Source: Thermocatellispora tengchongensis
GTDB lineage: Bacteria; Actinomycetota; Actinomycetes; Streptosporangiales; Streptosporangiaceae
Assembly (NCBI RefSeq): GCF_014202315.1
Contig: NZ_JACHGN010000017.1
Location: forward strand, 124,001 to 188,000
Direction: 5' to 3'
Length of the DNA stretch: 64,000 nt
Below are positions 1 to 8,795 of the stretch, piece by piece (position 1 is the first letter of the stretch; every line of letters begins with the position of its first letter). The notes under the pieces were generated by a model. The model searched no databases. It was not told the DNA's origin and saw only the letters and a list, made by a program, of their open reading frames with translations. Position numbers and translations under genes: made by a program.

Positions 1-58
1 GCGTCGTGTTGGTGGACGGCGAGATGGATATGGGCCGCCGCCTCAGGCAACTCGTCGC

Positions 59-817
59 CTACCGGGCGATCTCGTGGCGGGTGGGGTAGGAGGCGATGAT
101 GCCCCGCAGGACCAGGTTGATGCCGGTGAGGAACTGCTCGCGGTCGTCGTGTTCGCGCACTTGGTCGGCGATGGCCCTGATGAACGGGTAGTCATCGGGG
201 TCGAGGTCCTGCCATGCCCCGGCTGCGGTGTCGAGGAACTCGGCGCGTTCGGCTTCGCCCTCAGGCGTCCTCCCGTCGCTGGTGCCGTGCGGTGTGTGGG
301 CGTTCTGGGCGATGGCGCCGAGGAAGTAGTGGACCAGGGTCGAGGTCGTGGCGAACCAGTCGCGTTGCGGCACGCCCAGCGCGCGCATCGGTCGGCCGAT
401 GCTCTCGAAGACCCGTCGTGTCACCGACCCCCAGGGGTTGCGGGTGATCTGCACGGCGACCTGGGCGGCGAGCCAGGGATGTTCGGTGACCGCGTCGAAC
501 AGGCCGAGCGCAACGGCGCGGATCTCGTCCTCGGGCGTGCCCGCGGCCCCCAGGCCCCTTACGGGCGCGGCCGGCTCGGTGGACAGCGCGGCCAGGGCGT
601 CGGCGATGACGCTGTCGATCGCGGCCTCCAGCAGCTCGTTCATGGTGCCGACATGGTGGTAGATCGCGCCGGATCCGGTGGACAGGCGTTCGGTCAGCGT
701 CCGGACCGTCAGCGCGCCCTCCCCTGCCGTGTCCAGCAGCTCGATGGCTGCCTCGACGATGCGCTCGCGGGAGAGCACCTGCCTGCGCCGCTGTGACTGA
801 CGTGGCTGTGTGGCCAT
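59..817 (-). CDS. TetR-family transcriptional regulator
   Basis: 252 aa from ATG 817; a TTG nine codons upstream is possible but less likely. The N-terminal helix-turn-helix spans about residues 17-65 (RERIVEAAIELL, then TVRTLTERL, then GSGAIYHHVG), the normal TetR layout. The C-terminal ligand domain is unassigned. It is divergent from a FAD monooxygenase, and overlapping inverted repeats lie in the gap (846-860). Local repression of the monooxygenase/SnoaL pair is therefore inferred. The effector is unknown. Confidence 0.9.
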   Translation of the reverse strand: MATQPRQSQRRRQVLSRERIVEAAIELLDTAGEGALTVRTLTERLSTGSGAIYHHVGTMNELLEAAIDSVIADALAALSTEPAAPVRGLGAAGTPEDEIRAVALGLFDAVTEHPWLAAQVAVQITRNPWGSVTRRVFESIGRPMRALGVPQRDWFATTSTLVHYFLGAIAQNAHTPHGTSDGRTPEGEAERAEFLDTAAGAWQDLDPDDYPFIRAIADQVREHDDREQFLTGINLVLRGIIASYPTRHEIAR

Positions 818-835
818 GGCCCCATTCTGCCAGGT

Positions 836-877
836 TTGGAGCAAGACTCCAACTTGGAGTACCGTTCCATGTTGGAG
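836..877. promoter_or_regulatory. Probable TetR operator with TTGGAG repeats
   Basis: A perfect 15-bp palindrome, ACTCCAACTTGGAGT, lies at 846-860. It overlaps a second inverted repeat (TTGGAG at 836-841, CTCCAA at 847-852), and a further TTGGAG lies at 872-877. The site is between the divergent TetR and monooxygenase genes, where an autoregulatory operator is expected. Confidence 0.6.
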
Positions 878-973
878 CGACGCACCAATGTCCTGTCAGG
901 GCCTCCCGTGCGGAGGTCCTGATCCGAAGCGCACCGGAACACGCCGGGGCGCGGAACTGGAGGAAGGTCGAAC

Positions 974-2494
974 ATGTTCGACGTCGTGATCGCGGGGGCC
1001 GGACCGGTGGGCTTGTTCCTGGCCGGTGAACTCGCGCTGGCGGACTGCTCGGTCCTGGTACTGGAGCGGGACCAGGAGCCGACCTCGCCGTTGAAGGCGC
1101 TGCCGCTGGGTCTACGGGGCCTGAACGCCGGGTCGGTCGAGGCGTTCTACCGCCGGGGGATGCTGGAAGGACTGCTGAAGGCATCCGGCGTCGACAAGGA
1201 GCAGGTCGGCGTCGAATCCGACGGGCACGAGTCTCCCGCACCCCGTGGCGTGAGCCACTTCGCCGGCATGCGGCTCAACGCGGCCAATATCGACTCCTCC
1301 GCTGTGGAGTACCGGCTGCCCGGCCCGGCGATGGAGGGCATCATGACCAGCCTCGAAGCGGTCGGGACGGTAGTGGAGGAGCGGGCGATCGCCCTCGGCG
1401 CGCAGATCCTGCGGGGGACTCCCGTCGAGGCCGTGACCCAGGACGACGACACCGTTTCCGTGCGGGCCGGCGGGCGGGACTACCAGGCGCGCTGGCTCGT
1501 GGGATGCGACGGCGGACGCAGCACGGTACGCCGGCTCGCGGGCTTCGACTTCGTCGGCACCCAGCCGCTGTTCACCGGCTACGTCGCCCGCGTCACCTTC
1601 GACGACCCGCAGCAGCTGGACCTGGGCTTCAACCTGACGCCGACCGGCATGTACCTGCGGACGCCCTTCGAAGGCCACCTGGGCATGATGGACTTCGACG
1701 GGGGCACCTTCGACCGCTCGCAGCCGCTGACACGCGAACATCTCCAGACGGTCCTGCGCCGGGTCTCCGGCACCGACGCAACAATCAGCGAGGTCCATCT
1801 CGCCTCCAGCTTCACCGATCGCGCGATGCAGACCACGACCTACCGCAACGGCCGCGTCCTGCTCGCCGGTGACGCGGCCCACATCCACTCCCCGCTCGGC
1901 GGCCAGGGACTCAACCTCGGCATCGGCGACGCCATGAACCTCGGCTGGAAGCTCGCCGCGACCGTCCACCAGACCGCGCCCGAGAACCTGCTCGACACCT
2001 ACACCGCCGAGCGTCACCCCGTCGGCGCGGCGATCCTGGACTGGTCACGCGCGCAGGTGGCCACGATGAACCCCGGACCCAACGCGGCGGCCTTGCGGCG
2101 GCTGATCCACGACCTCCTCGACACCCGTGACGGCACCACCCACGTCTTCCGCAACACCTCCGGACTGTCCCACCGCTACGACCTGGGCAGCGACCAGCCG
2201 CTCGTTGGCCGCACCGCCCCCGACTTCCGCTTCTGCGACGGCACCCGCCTCGGTGACCTGCTACGGGACGGACAGGGCGTCACACTCGACTTCACCGGCG
2301 ACCAGCGCTTGCGCGGCACGGCCACGGCCTGGAAGGGGCTGCGCTACGCGGCCGGCCCGGTGAGCGACGACCTCGGATTCGGCGCCCTGCTGATTCGGCC
2401 CGACGGCATCGTCGCCTGGACCGGCGACCACGACCCCGACTCCAATGCCTTTCGGTGCGCCGCGCAACGCTGGTTCGGCGAACCCGCCTCCTGA
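974..2494 (+). CDS. FAD-dependent aromatic monooxygenase (PheA/TfdB, rifampicin-monooxygenase-like)
   Basis: 506 aa. The Rossmann motif GAGPVG is at residues 8-13. The DG motif (CDGGRSTVRR) is near 175, and the GD motif LAGDAAHIHSPLGGQGLN is near 298. These are the signatures of class A flavoprotein hydroxylases. The last ~120 residues (from RTAPDFRF) look like the thioredoxin-fold tail of this family. It should hydroxylate an aromatic or polyketide-like substrate using NAD(P)H and O2; the substrate cannot be read from the sequence. A strong GGAGGAAGG site precedes the ATG. It is followed by a SnoaL-like gene in the same direction. Detoxification of an antibiotic is one option. Confidence 0.85.
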   Translation: MFDVVIAGAGPVGLFLAGELALADCSVLVLERDQEPTSPLKALPLGLRGLNAGSVEAFYRRGMLEGLLKASGVDKEQVGVESDGHESPAPRGVSHFAGMRLNAANIDSSAVEYRLPGPAMEGIMTSLEAVGTVVEERAIALGAQILRGTPVEAVTQDDDTVSVRAGGRDYQARWLVGCDGGRSTVRRLAGFDFVGTQPLFTGYVARVTFDDPQQLDLGFNLTPTGMYLRTPFEGHLGMMDFDGGTFDRSQPLTREHLQTVLRRVSGTDATISEVHLASSFTDRAMQTTTYRNGRVLLAGDAAHIHSPLGGQGLNLGIGDAMNLGWKLAATVHQTAPENLLDTYTAERHPVGAAILDWSRAQVATMNPGPNAAALRRLIHDLLDTRDGTTHVFRNTSGLSHRYDLGSDQPLVGRTAPDFRFCDGTRLGDLLRDGQGVTLDFTGDQRLRGTATAWKGLRYAAGPVSDDLGFGALLIRPDGIVAWTGDHDPDSNAFRCAAQRWFGEPAS

Positions 2495-2589
2495 CGGAAC
2501 CTCCCAGACGACGGCACGGGCGTGCCTCCACACCCGGCATTCCGGCTCCCCGCCAAACCCGGACGCCTTTGCAGGAAAGAGACTTTGTC

Positions 2590-3060
2590 ATGTCGAATGA
2601 ACATCCCACCCAGGCCGAGCTGAACAAGGACGTGGTCCGCCGCTTTTACGAGGCCGTCCTTCGCGTGCCCGGCGGCCCGGACTTCGCCACCATCAGGGAG
2701 CTGGCCGATGAGCAGGAAGTCGAACTCAACTGGGGCCACCCCGACAGCGGCATCCACAAGGGAGCCGCCATCGGGCCGGCGCGGCAGCGGATGCACCGGC
2801 TGACCGGGCTGGACATCGCAGCGATCAGCATCGACGAGCTGATCGCCGACGGCCCGACCCGCGTCGTGGTGGTGGCCACCAACAGCGGTACCGACATCCA
2901 TGGAAACCGGTGGACGATGACCGTCCTCGAACTGGTCGACGTGGTGAACGGCAAGATCACCAAGAAGCGTTCGTTCTACCAGGACACCGCGCTTCTGCGG
3001 GACATCTCGCTCGAACGCGAGGCCACACTCGCGCAAGGCACGGGTGGGTCCAGGGGTTGA
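2590..3060 (+). CDS. SnoaL-like (NTF2-fold) protein
   Basis: 156 aa. The ATG at 2590 was chosen because AGGAAAGAG precedes it; upstream in-frame starts would run into the monooxygenase. The pattern of an N-terminal helix (LNKDVVRRFYEAVLRVP), a central strand region and a long C-terminal sheet (TVLELVDVVNGKITKKRSFYQDTALL) is typical of SnoaL/NTF2-like proteins, which are small cyclases, isomerases or binding proteins. It lies about 95 bp after the monooxygenase and is probably cotranscribed. Its exact reaction is unknown. An insertion-sequence end abuts its stop codon. Confidence 0.75.
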   Translation: MSNEHPTQAELNKDVVRRFYEAVLRVPGGPDFATIRELADEQEVELNWGHPDSGIHKGAAIGPARQRMHRLTGLDIAAISIDELIADGPTRVVVVATNSGTDIHGNRWTMTVLELVDVVNGKITKKRSFYQDTALLRDISLEREATLAQGTGGSRG

Positions 3061-3061
3061 C

Positions 3062-3345
3062 GGCTCTGTCCCGTAATCGGTGGTAGCGCTGGGTGCTCGC
3101 CAGCCAGGCTGGACCATGCTGAAGATCGACGATCTTGTGGGCGTGACGTTTGAAGGGCTGTCTGCCCTGGCCATCGAGGATGTAAGGGACGAGAGCGACC
3201 TCATTCGGGTGATGGCCCGGACGCGCGGCGAGCCGGTGCCGTGCCCGGTGTGCGGGGCGCTGACCGGCCGGGCGCACGGCTACGCCGGCCCGACGGTCAC
3301 GGATGTCCCGGTCGACGGGAGGCGGGTGGTGGTCAGCGCGGCCTG
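3062..3345 (+). pseudogene. ISL3-family transposase 5' remnant with left end
   Basis: The left part of an insertion sequence. GGCTCTGTCCCGTAA, resembling an ISL3 terminal repeat, begins at 3062, two bases past the previous stop. An ATG at 3116 opens a reading frame with MLKIDDLVGVTFEGL and the zinc-finger motif CPVCG typical of ISL3 transposase N-termini. The similarity stops near residue 77, and what follows is not transposase. The DDE catalytic domain and right end are missing, so it is inert. Confidence 0.65.
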
Positions 3346-4054
3346 CACGCCGCCCGCCTCGACCCGGGCGTCGACGCGATGGCGGACGTCGCGGTCATCG
3401 CCGTGGCCGCCGCCCGCCGTGAGCGCCTCCTGGCCGAGCTCGACGCCGAGCGCCCGGCCGACCTGGACCGGGCCCGCGGCCGGGCGGCGCCGGTGCCGTG
3501 ACCGCTGATCGCCGGCGCGCTGCGCGTCTCGGCGGCAGGCCGCGCATCAGGAGTACGCCCGGCTGACACGCGGGGTGCGGCGCCGACGACGTCTGGGCGA
3601 TGCAAGCCGACCTTGCGCTCATCCGGCGCCGAGCCGGCCGCGACGCCACCGGTGCATTCCCCGCTTCACGGCCGGGCAATGGGCGATGAACTGCAGGTCC
3701 GCATGCATGCCGGCGACGGGATGCCGGACTGCATCCGGTGCGGCCGAGGTGTGATCAGGGTGGTGGACCTGCGCCCGCACGGACGCGGTGTGGTCGAGCG
3801 ATCAGAATCAGTCGTCGGCGGTTCGGAGGGATCGACGGCCTGGCGGTGCGGACGGCGCGAGGCTTTGGGATCGGGGATTCGCCGAATCTCGGAAGCGTGA
3901 GGCGAGAACCGTATGATCCGGCGCGAGCCGGCCCGCGCCGGCCCGCGCCGGCATGGCCTCGCTCATGGCGCAGCCGGCGCGGCCACAGGGCGACAAGCAC
4001 CTCAAGCCGGTATCGTCCGCGATCAGCACGCCGTCGCGGTGGCCTGCGGCCTGC
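3346..4054. other. Gene-free debris region
   Basis: About 700 bp between the IS scar and the aldehyde oxidoreductase operon. Short open frames occur on both strands, but none has a convincing start, ribosome site or recognisable domain. One plus-strand stretch (about 3350-3500) keeps a coding-like amino-acid pattern (residues like AVAAARRERLLAELDAERP) with no start codon of its own, so it may be a broken gene. A GCGCCGGCCC tandem repeat sits near 3930-3952. Confidence 0.4.
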
Positions 4055-6226
4055 TCACAACAGCCGGTCCTGGGTGATGGGCAGGGTGCGGATCCGGCGG
4101 CCGGTGGCGTGGAAGACGGCGTTGGCGATGGCGGCGGTCACGCCTGTCATCGGTGTCTCGCCGAATCCGCGTGCTCCGAGCGCGGCGCTCGCCGGGTCGG
4201 GCTTGTCGATGAACGAGACGTCGATGTGGGGCACGTCGGCGTTGACGGGCACGAGGTATCCGGACAGGTTGGCGTTGACGATGCGCGCGGTCGCGGGGTC
4301 GACCAGGGTGTGCTCGCTGAGTGTGAATCCGATGGCCCAGATGGCGCCGCCGATGGCCTGGCTGCGCAGGGTCTTGCGGTTGAGGACCCGTCCGGGGTCG
4401 AAGACGCCGACGATGCGGCTGACGTGGACGCGGCCGGTCCGCGGGTCGATGCGGACCTCGGCGAAGGTGGCGCCTGTGGAGTAGCCGAGGGGGGCGGCCG
4501 GAGGGGTGAGCGTGACCTCGATCGGCCGGCCGTGGGCGCGCAGGACGGCGCGATGGCTGACGCGGCGGCGGGGCTGCTCGCGGTCGAAGAGGTAGCCGTC
4601 GGCCGCGGCGACGCGGGCGGCGGGCAGGCCCTGGAGCGGGCCGGCGGCGGTGGCGAGCGCCATGAGTCGCTCCAGGGCGCGGGTGCCGGCCAGGTTGACG
4701 CCGCTGCCGACGGTGGGCACGGTCGCCGAGGCGCCGGAGGTGTAGGCCTCGGGGAAGTCGGAGTCGCCGAGTTGGAAGGAGACGTCGTAGACGGGCAGGC
4801 CGAGCACGTCGGCGGCGATCTGGGTCATGACGGTGTAGGTGCCGGTGCCGATGTCCTGGGTGGCGGAGCGGACGGTCGCCTTGCCGTCGGTGCCGAGGGT
4901 GACGGTGACGCCGGACCCGGGGCGGCCTCCGGCGGTGTGGGCGGCGGTGGCCATGCCCCAGCCGACCAGCATGTCGCCGTCGCGCATCGAGCCGGGTCGT
5001 GGGTCGCGGCGCGACCAGCCGAAGCGTTCGGCGCCGATCCGGTAGCACTCGCGCAGGTACTTGCTGCCCCAGGGGCGGCCGTCCTCGGGGTTGACGTCGG
5101 CGTGGTTGCGCAGCCGTACCTCGATCGGGTCGAGGTCGAGCTCGTAGGCGAGCTCGTCCAGCGTGCACTCCAGAGCGTGGGCGGTGACGGCCTCGGGCGA
5201 GCGCATGAAGCTCTGCGCGGGCAGGTCCAGGCGGGCCACCCGCTGCACGCTGCGCAGGTTGGGGATGGCGTACAGCATGCGGGTGGGCTCGCTGCTGTTG
5301 AACTGCGTCTGCTCGGTCCTGGAGACCTGCTGCGTGACGATGTGCTCCAGGGCGGTGATCCTGCCGTCGCGCCGGGCGCCGAGGCGGAGCGACTGGACGG
5401 TCTCGGCGCGGTGGCCGTTGGAGGTGTAGGTGTGGGCCCGGGACAGCACCAGTTTGACCGGCCGGCGCAGCCGCCGGGCGACGGCCGCGGTGAGGATCGT
5501 GTGCGGCCAGACCGGGCCCTTGGCGCCGAAGCCGCCGCCGAGGAACGGGGACAGCACCCGGACGTTCTCCAGCGGTATCCCGAACGCCTGGGAGAGCGAA
5601 TGGCGGGTGTTCATCAGGCTCTGGGTGGACTCGAAGACCGTGAGCCGGTCGCCGTCCCAGATGGCCTGGGTCGCCGAGGGTTCGATGGGGTTGTGGTGGT
5701 GGATCGGGGTGTGGAAGGCGGCCTCCAGCCGCACCTGTGCCTGTGCCATCCCGGCGGCGACGTCGCCGCGGGTGAGCTCGTTGGGACCGTCGGAGCCGGG
5801 CGGCGGGACGAACGCCTCGTTCATCACCTCTTCCAGCCGGGACTGGGGGCGTCGCGCGTCATAGGCGACCTCGACGAGGGTCGCGGCGTGCTGGGCCTCC
5901 TCAAGCGTGCGCGCCACGACCAGCGCGACGGGTTGCCCCTGGTGGTGCACGTCGGGGCTCTGCATCGGCAGGTAGCGCTTGAAGAACCCGTGGGTCGGGG
6001 CGGGCACGGTGAGCCGGGGCATGTTCAGGTGGGTGAACACGGCGATCACGCCGGGCGCGGCCTCGGCGCCGGCGGTGTTCACGGCGGTGATCCGGCCTCT
6101 GGCGACCGTGCTCATCACCAGGTAGGCGTGCAGCACTCCACGGACCTGCTGGTCGGCCGCGTACCGGGCGCGGCCAGTCACCTTGGCGAAGCCGTCGATA
6201 CGGGACATGGGCCTGCCGACGATCAT
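4055..6226 (-). CDS. paoC: Molybdopterin-binding subunit of PaoABC-type aldehyde oxidoreductase
   Basis: 723 aa, close to E. coli PaoC (about 730). The ATG at 6226 was chosen because GGGAGGAT precedes it and it overlaps the upstream stop in ATGA. Residues about 10-110 form the aldehyde oxidase a/b hammerhead domain (SRIDGFAKVTGRARYAAD). The molybdopterin-binding domain follows, with the glycine-rich motif LGGGFGAKG and a C-terminal GARGFGETPMTG motif carrying the conserved glutamate. By family it oxidises aldehydes to acids at a molybdenum cofactor. It is the last gene of the three-subunit operon. No PaoD/XdhC-type maturation chaperone lies nearby. Confidence 0.88.
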   Translation of the reverse strand: MIVGRPMSRIDGFAKVTGRARYAADQQVRGVLHAYLVMSTVARGRITAVNTAGAEAAPGVIAVFTHLNMPRLTVPAPTHGFFKRYLPMQSPDVHHQGQPVALVVARTLEEAQHAATLVEVAYDARRPQSRLEEVMNEAFVPPPGSDGPNELTRGDVAAGMAQAQVRLEAAFHTPIHHHNPIEPSATQAIWDGDRLTVFESTQSLMNTRHSLSQAFGIPLENVRVLSPFLGGGFGAKGPVWPHTILTAAVARRLRRPVKLVLSRAHTYTSNGHRAETVQSLRLGARRDGRITALEHIVTQQVSRTEQTQFNSSEPTRMLYAIPNLRSVQRVARLDLPAQSFMRSPEAVTAHALECTLDELAYELDLDPIEVRLRNHADVNPEDGRPWGSKYLRECYRIGAERFGWSRRDPRPGSMRDGDMLVGWGMATAAHTAGGRPGSGVTVTLGTDGKATVRSATQDIGTGTYTVMTQIAADVLGLPVYDVSFQLGDSDFPEAYTSGASATVPTVGSGVNLAGTRALERLMALATAAGPLQGLPAARVAAADGYLFDREQPRRRVSHRAVLRAHGRPIEVTLTPPAAPLGYSTGATFAEVRIDPRTGRVHVSRIVGVFDPGRVLNRKTLRSQAIGGAIWAIGFTLSEHTLVDPATARIVNANLSGYLVPVNADVPHIDVSFIDKPDPASAALGARGFGETPMTGVTAAIANAVFHATGRRIRTLPITQDRLL

Positions 6227-7170
6227 CGAAATCCTCCCAGGATCTGGGCGAGCGCACGCTGCACCAGCTCGACCTTGAACGCGTTGTGCTCGCGCGGTCG
6301 CGCGTCGCGGACCAGGGCCTGTCCGGCGGCCCTGATGCGCTCGTCGGTGAGCGGGCCGCCCTTGAGCGCGGCCTCGGCCTCGGGGGAGCGCCAGGGCCGC
6401 GGCGCCACCCCGCCGAAGGCCAGCCGCACGTCGTCGACCTCGCCGCCGCGCAGCCGTACGGCCGCCGCCACGGAGACCACGGCGAACTCGAAGGTGGCCC
6501 GGTCTCGCAGCTTCAGGTAGCGGGAACGGCTCGCCAAAGTGGTCACCGGCACCTCGATCCCGGTGATCAGTTCCCCGCTTTCGAGCACGTTCTCCCGTTC
6601 GGGCGTGCCCTCGGGCAGCAGGTAGAACTCGGAGATCGGGATGCGCCGCCGATGCGTCACCACGGTCGCCTCCAGCGCGGTCAGCGCGACCGCCAGGTCG
6701 GAGGCGTGCACGGCGATGCAGCGGTCGCTGCCGCCCAGGATGGCGTGCCATCGGTTCTGCCCGTCCTGGGCGGGGCAGCCGCTGCCCGGCCGCCGCTTGT
6801 GACAGGCGAACGCGGTGTCGCGGAAGTACCAGCAGCGGGTGCGCTGGAGCAGGTTGCCGCTGATGGACGCCATGTTGCGGATCTGGGGCGAGGCCGAGTC
6901 CAGCAGGGCCTGCGAGATGACGGGGAGCCGGTGTCGCACGGCCGGGTGGGCGGCGACCTCGGCCATCCGGGCCAGCGCGCCGATGCGCAGCACGCCCGCG
7001 TCCAGGCTGATCCCGCCGAGCGGCAGGGCGTTGATGTCGACGACCCGGTCCGGGGCCTCGACGCCGTCCTTCATCAGGTTGAGCAGGTCGGTTCCCCCGG
7101 CGATGTAGTCGCCCCCGGCGGAGACCGCGTCGCCGGTGCTGGTGGCGCGTACGTAGTCGAAGAGCTTCAT
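6223..7170 (-). CDS. paoB: FAD-binding subunit of PaoABC-type aldehyde oxidoreductase
   Basis: 315 aa, like PaoB (318 aa). The start at 7170 overlaps the paoA stop in ATGA. The FAD motif AGGTDLLNLMK is near residues 24-34. The segment from RTRCWYF to SDRCIAV carries four spaced cysteines (RCW, ACH, GCP, RCI). In PaoB and 4-hydroxybenzoyl-CoA reductase this segment binds an extra [4Fe-4S] cluster. The CO-dehydrogenase flavoprotein C-terminal domain completes the protein. It passes electrons between the iron-sulfur subunit and FAD. Confidence 0.88.
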   Translation of the reverse strand: MKLFDYVRATSTGDAVSAGGDYIAGGTDLLNLMKDGVEAPDRVVDINALPLGGISLDAGVLRIGALARMAEVAAHPAVRHRLPVISQALLDSASPQIRNMASISGNLLQRTRCWYFRDTAFACHKRRPGSGCPAQDGQNRWHAILGGSDRCIAVHASDLAVALTALEATVVTHRRRIPISEFYLLPEGTPERENVLESGELITGIEVPVTTLASRSRYLKLRDRATFEFAVVSVAAAVRLRGGEVDDVRLAFGGVAPRPWRSPEAEAALKGGPLTDERIRAAGQALVRDARPREHNAFKVELVQRALAQILGGFR

Positions 7171-7733
7171 CGGCCGGCCGCCTCGCGGATCGCGTCGACG
7201 ATGTTCGGATAGCAACTGCACCGGCACAGGTTGCCGCTCATCCAGTCGCGGACCTCCTGGTCGGAGCCCGCGTGGCCCTCGGCGACGCAGGCGACCGCGG
7301 ACATGATCTGCCCCGGCGTGCAGATGCCGCACTGGAAGGCGTCGTGCTTGAGGAAAGCGGCCTGCATCGGGTGGAGCTCATCGCCCTCGGCCAGGCCCTC
7401 GATGGTGGTGATCTCGCGGCCTTCCTGCATGACGGCCAGCGTCAGGCAGGACTTGATGCGCTTGCCGTCGGCCAGGACCGTGCAGGCGCCGCACTCGCCT
7501 CGGTCACAGCCCTTCTTGGTGCCGGTCAAGGCCAGCCGCTCGCGGAGCGCGTCGAGCAGGGTCACCCGCGCCTCCACCTCGACCTGATGGCGTTCGCCGT
7601 TCACGAGCAGGGTGATCGCGCCGGAAGGAGCCGCCGCTCCGGCCAGAACGGGCTGGGTCAGCACCGGGGTGATCGCGGCGGCGGTCGCGCCCGCCTTGAG
7701 CACATCGCGTCGAGTGGGTCCGTCTTGAGTCAT
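7167..7733 (-). CDS. paoA: [2Fe-2S] subunit of aldehyde oxidoreductase with Tat signal
   Basis: 188 aa from ATG 7733. The N-terminus carries a twin-arginine signal (TRRDVLKAG followed by a hydrophobic stretch and AGAA), so the whole complex should be exported folded. The plant-type ferredoxin motif CDRGECGACTVL and the second cluster motif CGICTPGQ with CRCSCY are all present. First gene of the paoABC order on this strand, divergent from a LysR gene. Periplasmic here means outside the membrane of a Gram-positive cell. Confidence 0.9.
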   Translation of the reverse strand: MTQDGPTRRDVLKAGATAAAITPVLTQPVLAGAAAPSGAITLLVNGERHQVEVEARVTLLDALRERLALTGTKKGCDRGECGACTVLADGKRIKSCLTLAVMQEGREITTIEGLAEGDELHPMQAAFLKHDAFQCGICTPGQIMSAVACVAEGHAGSDQEVRDWMSGNLCRCSCYPNIVDAIREAAGR

Positions 7734-7771
7734 GCCATGGAGCTTGACCCACAACAGGGGCATGCGTCCAA

Positions 7772-7784
7772 TGCATGTTATGCA
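7772..7784. promoter_or_regulatory. Probable LysR binding site
   Basis: Perfect inverted repeat TGCAT-GTT-ATGCA in the 65-bp gap between paoA and the LysR gene. It contains the T-N11-A arrangement of LysR boxes. A partial repeat (GCATGCG / TGCGCAT) flanks it. It probably controls both divergent genes. Confidence 0.55.
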
Positions 7785-7798
7785 CGTAGGATATGCGC

Positions 7799-8695
7799 AT
7801 GGCGCATGATCTCAATCTGCTCGAAACGCTGGCCGTGCTGCTGGAGGAGCGGCACATCTCCCGGGCCGCCGAGCGGATGCACCTGAGCCAACCGGCGATG
7901 AGCCGCACCTTGCAGCGGCTGCGCGCCATGTTCGGCGACGAACTGCTCGTACGAGCTCCGCAGGGCTACACGCTCACTCCCCGGGCCCGGTCGATCCAGC
8001 ACGAGCTGGCCGACATCCTGCCCCGATTGGACGCCCTGCTGCGCGGCGGCTCCTTCGACCCGGCCGCCGCCACCGACTCCTTCCGCATCGCGCTCACCGA
8101 CTACGCGACCACGCTGCTCGGCCCCGGCATCTTCCAGCCGCTGTTCCATCAGGCGCCCGGTGTGTCGCTCACCGCCAAGCCGCTGGACGAGCAGACCTTC
8201 GCCGACCTCGACAGCGGCCGGCTGGACCTGGCGATCCTCGGCGTCCAGCCGCCCAAGCAGTTGCGGTGGGAGGTGTTGTTCGAGGAGGACCTGGTCTGCG
8301 TGGTCTCGGCCGACCACCCGGTGACCGGCTATCGCATGTCGCTGGCGGACTTCCTCTCCTTCCCGCACGTCGTGGTGGTCATCTTCGGCGAGGAGCAGAC
8401 CGTGGTCGAGCAACGGCTGGCCCAGCTCGGTCATCGCCGGCCGTCCGGCCTGCGGGTGCCGTACTTCTCCGCCGCGGTCACCGCGCTGCCGGGCACGTCG
8501 CTGGTGGCCACGCTGCCTCGCCGGCTGGCCGAGCGGTACGACGCCGATGCCGGCCTGCGCCTTCTGGAGATGCCCGCCGAGTTCTCCCCCTTCCTCTACG
8601 GCATGGCCTGGCATCCCCGGGTCGACGGCGATCCGGCGCACGGCTGGCTGCGAGAGATCGCCAGGCAGGCGGGGCGGGCGCTCAGCCGGGCCTGA
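7799..8695 (+). CDS. LysR-family transcriptional regulator
   Basis: 298 aa. ATG 7799 fits the AGGAT at 7788-7792; another ATG lies two codons upstream. The winged HTH is at residues about 1-60 (LNLLETLAVLLEERHISRAAERMHLSQPAMSRTLQRLR), followed by a substrate-binding domain of the usual length. It is divergent from paoABC, with an inverted repeat in the gap, so it is the likely regulator of aldehyde oxidation. The inducer is unknown, perhaps an aromatic aldehyde. Confidence 0.9.
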   Translation: MAHDLNLLETLAVLLEERHISRAAERMHLSQPAMSRTLQRLRAMFGDELLVRAPQGYTLTPRARSIQHELADILPRLDALLRGGSFDPAAATDSFRIALTDYATTLLGPGIFQPLFHQAPGVSLTAKPLDEQTFADLDSGRLDLAILGVQPPKQLRWEVLFEEDLVCVVSADHPVTGYRMSLADFLSFPHVVVVIFGEEQTVVEQRLAQLGHRRPSGLRVPYFSAAVTALPGTSLVATLPRRLAERYDADAGLRLLEMPAEFSPFLYGMAWHPRVDGDPAHGWLREIARQAGRALSRA

Positions 8696-8795
8696 GCCGG
8701 CGGTCCCCTGGGTCCGGCGGATTGGTCGCCGGCTCGCGGGCATGGCTCACGGCCGAGGCGTTCGCAGGCGCCCCGGCCGTGAAGTCACGGAACGG

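Noticed and set aside
1-58. Possible tail of a plus-strand gene at the left edge
   Set aside because: A short plus frame ends near 91 overlapping the TetR gene, but there are too few residues to identify and no conserved motif.
3953-6520. Very long plus-strand open frame (about 855 codons) over the aldehyde oxidoreductase genes
   Set aside because: It lies wholly antisense to paoC/paoB, which have conserved motifs. Composition (Gly/Val/Asp/His runs) is that of a high-GC shadow frame.
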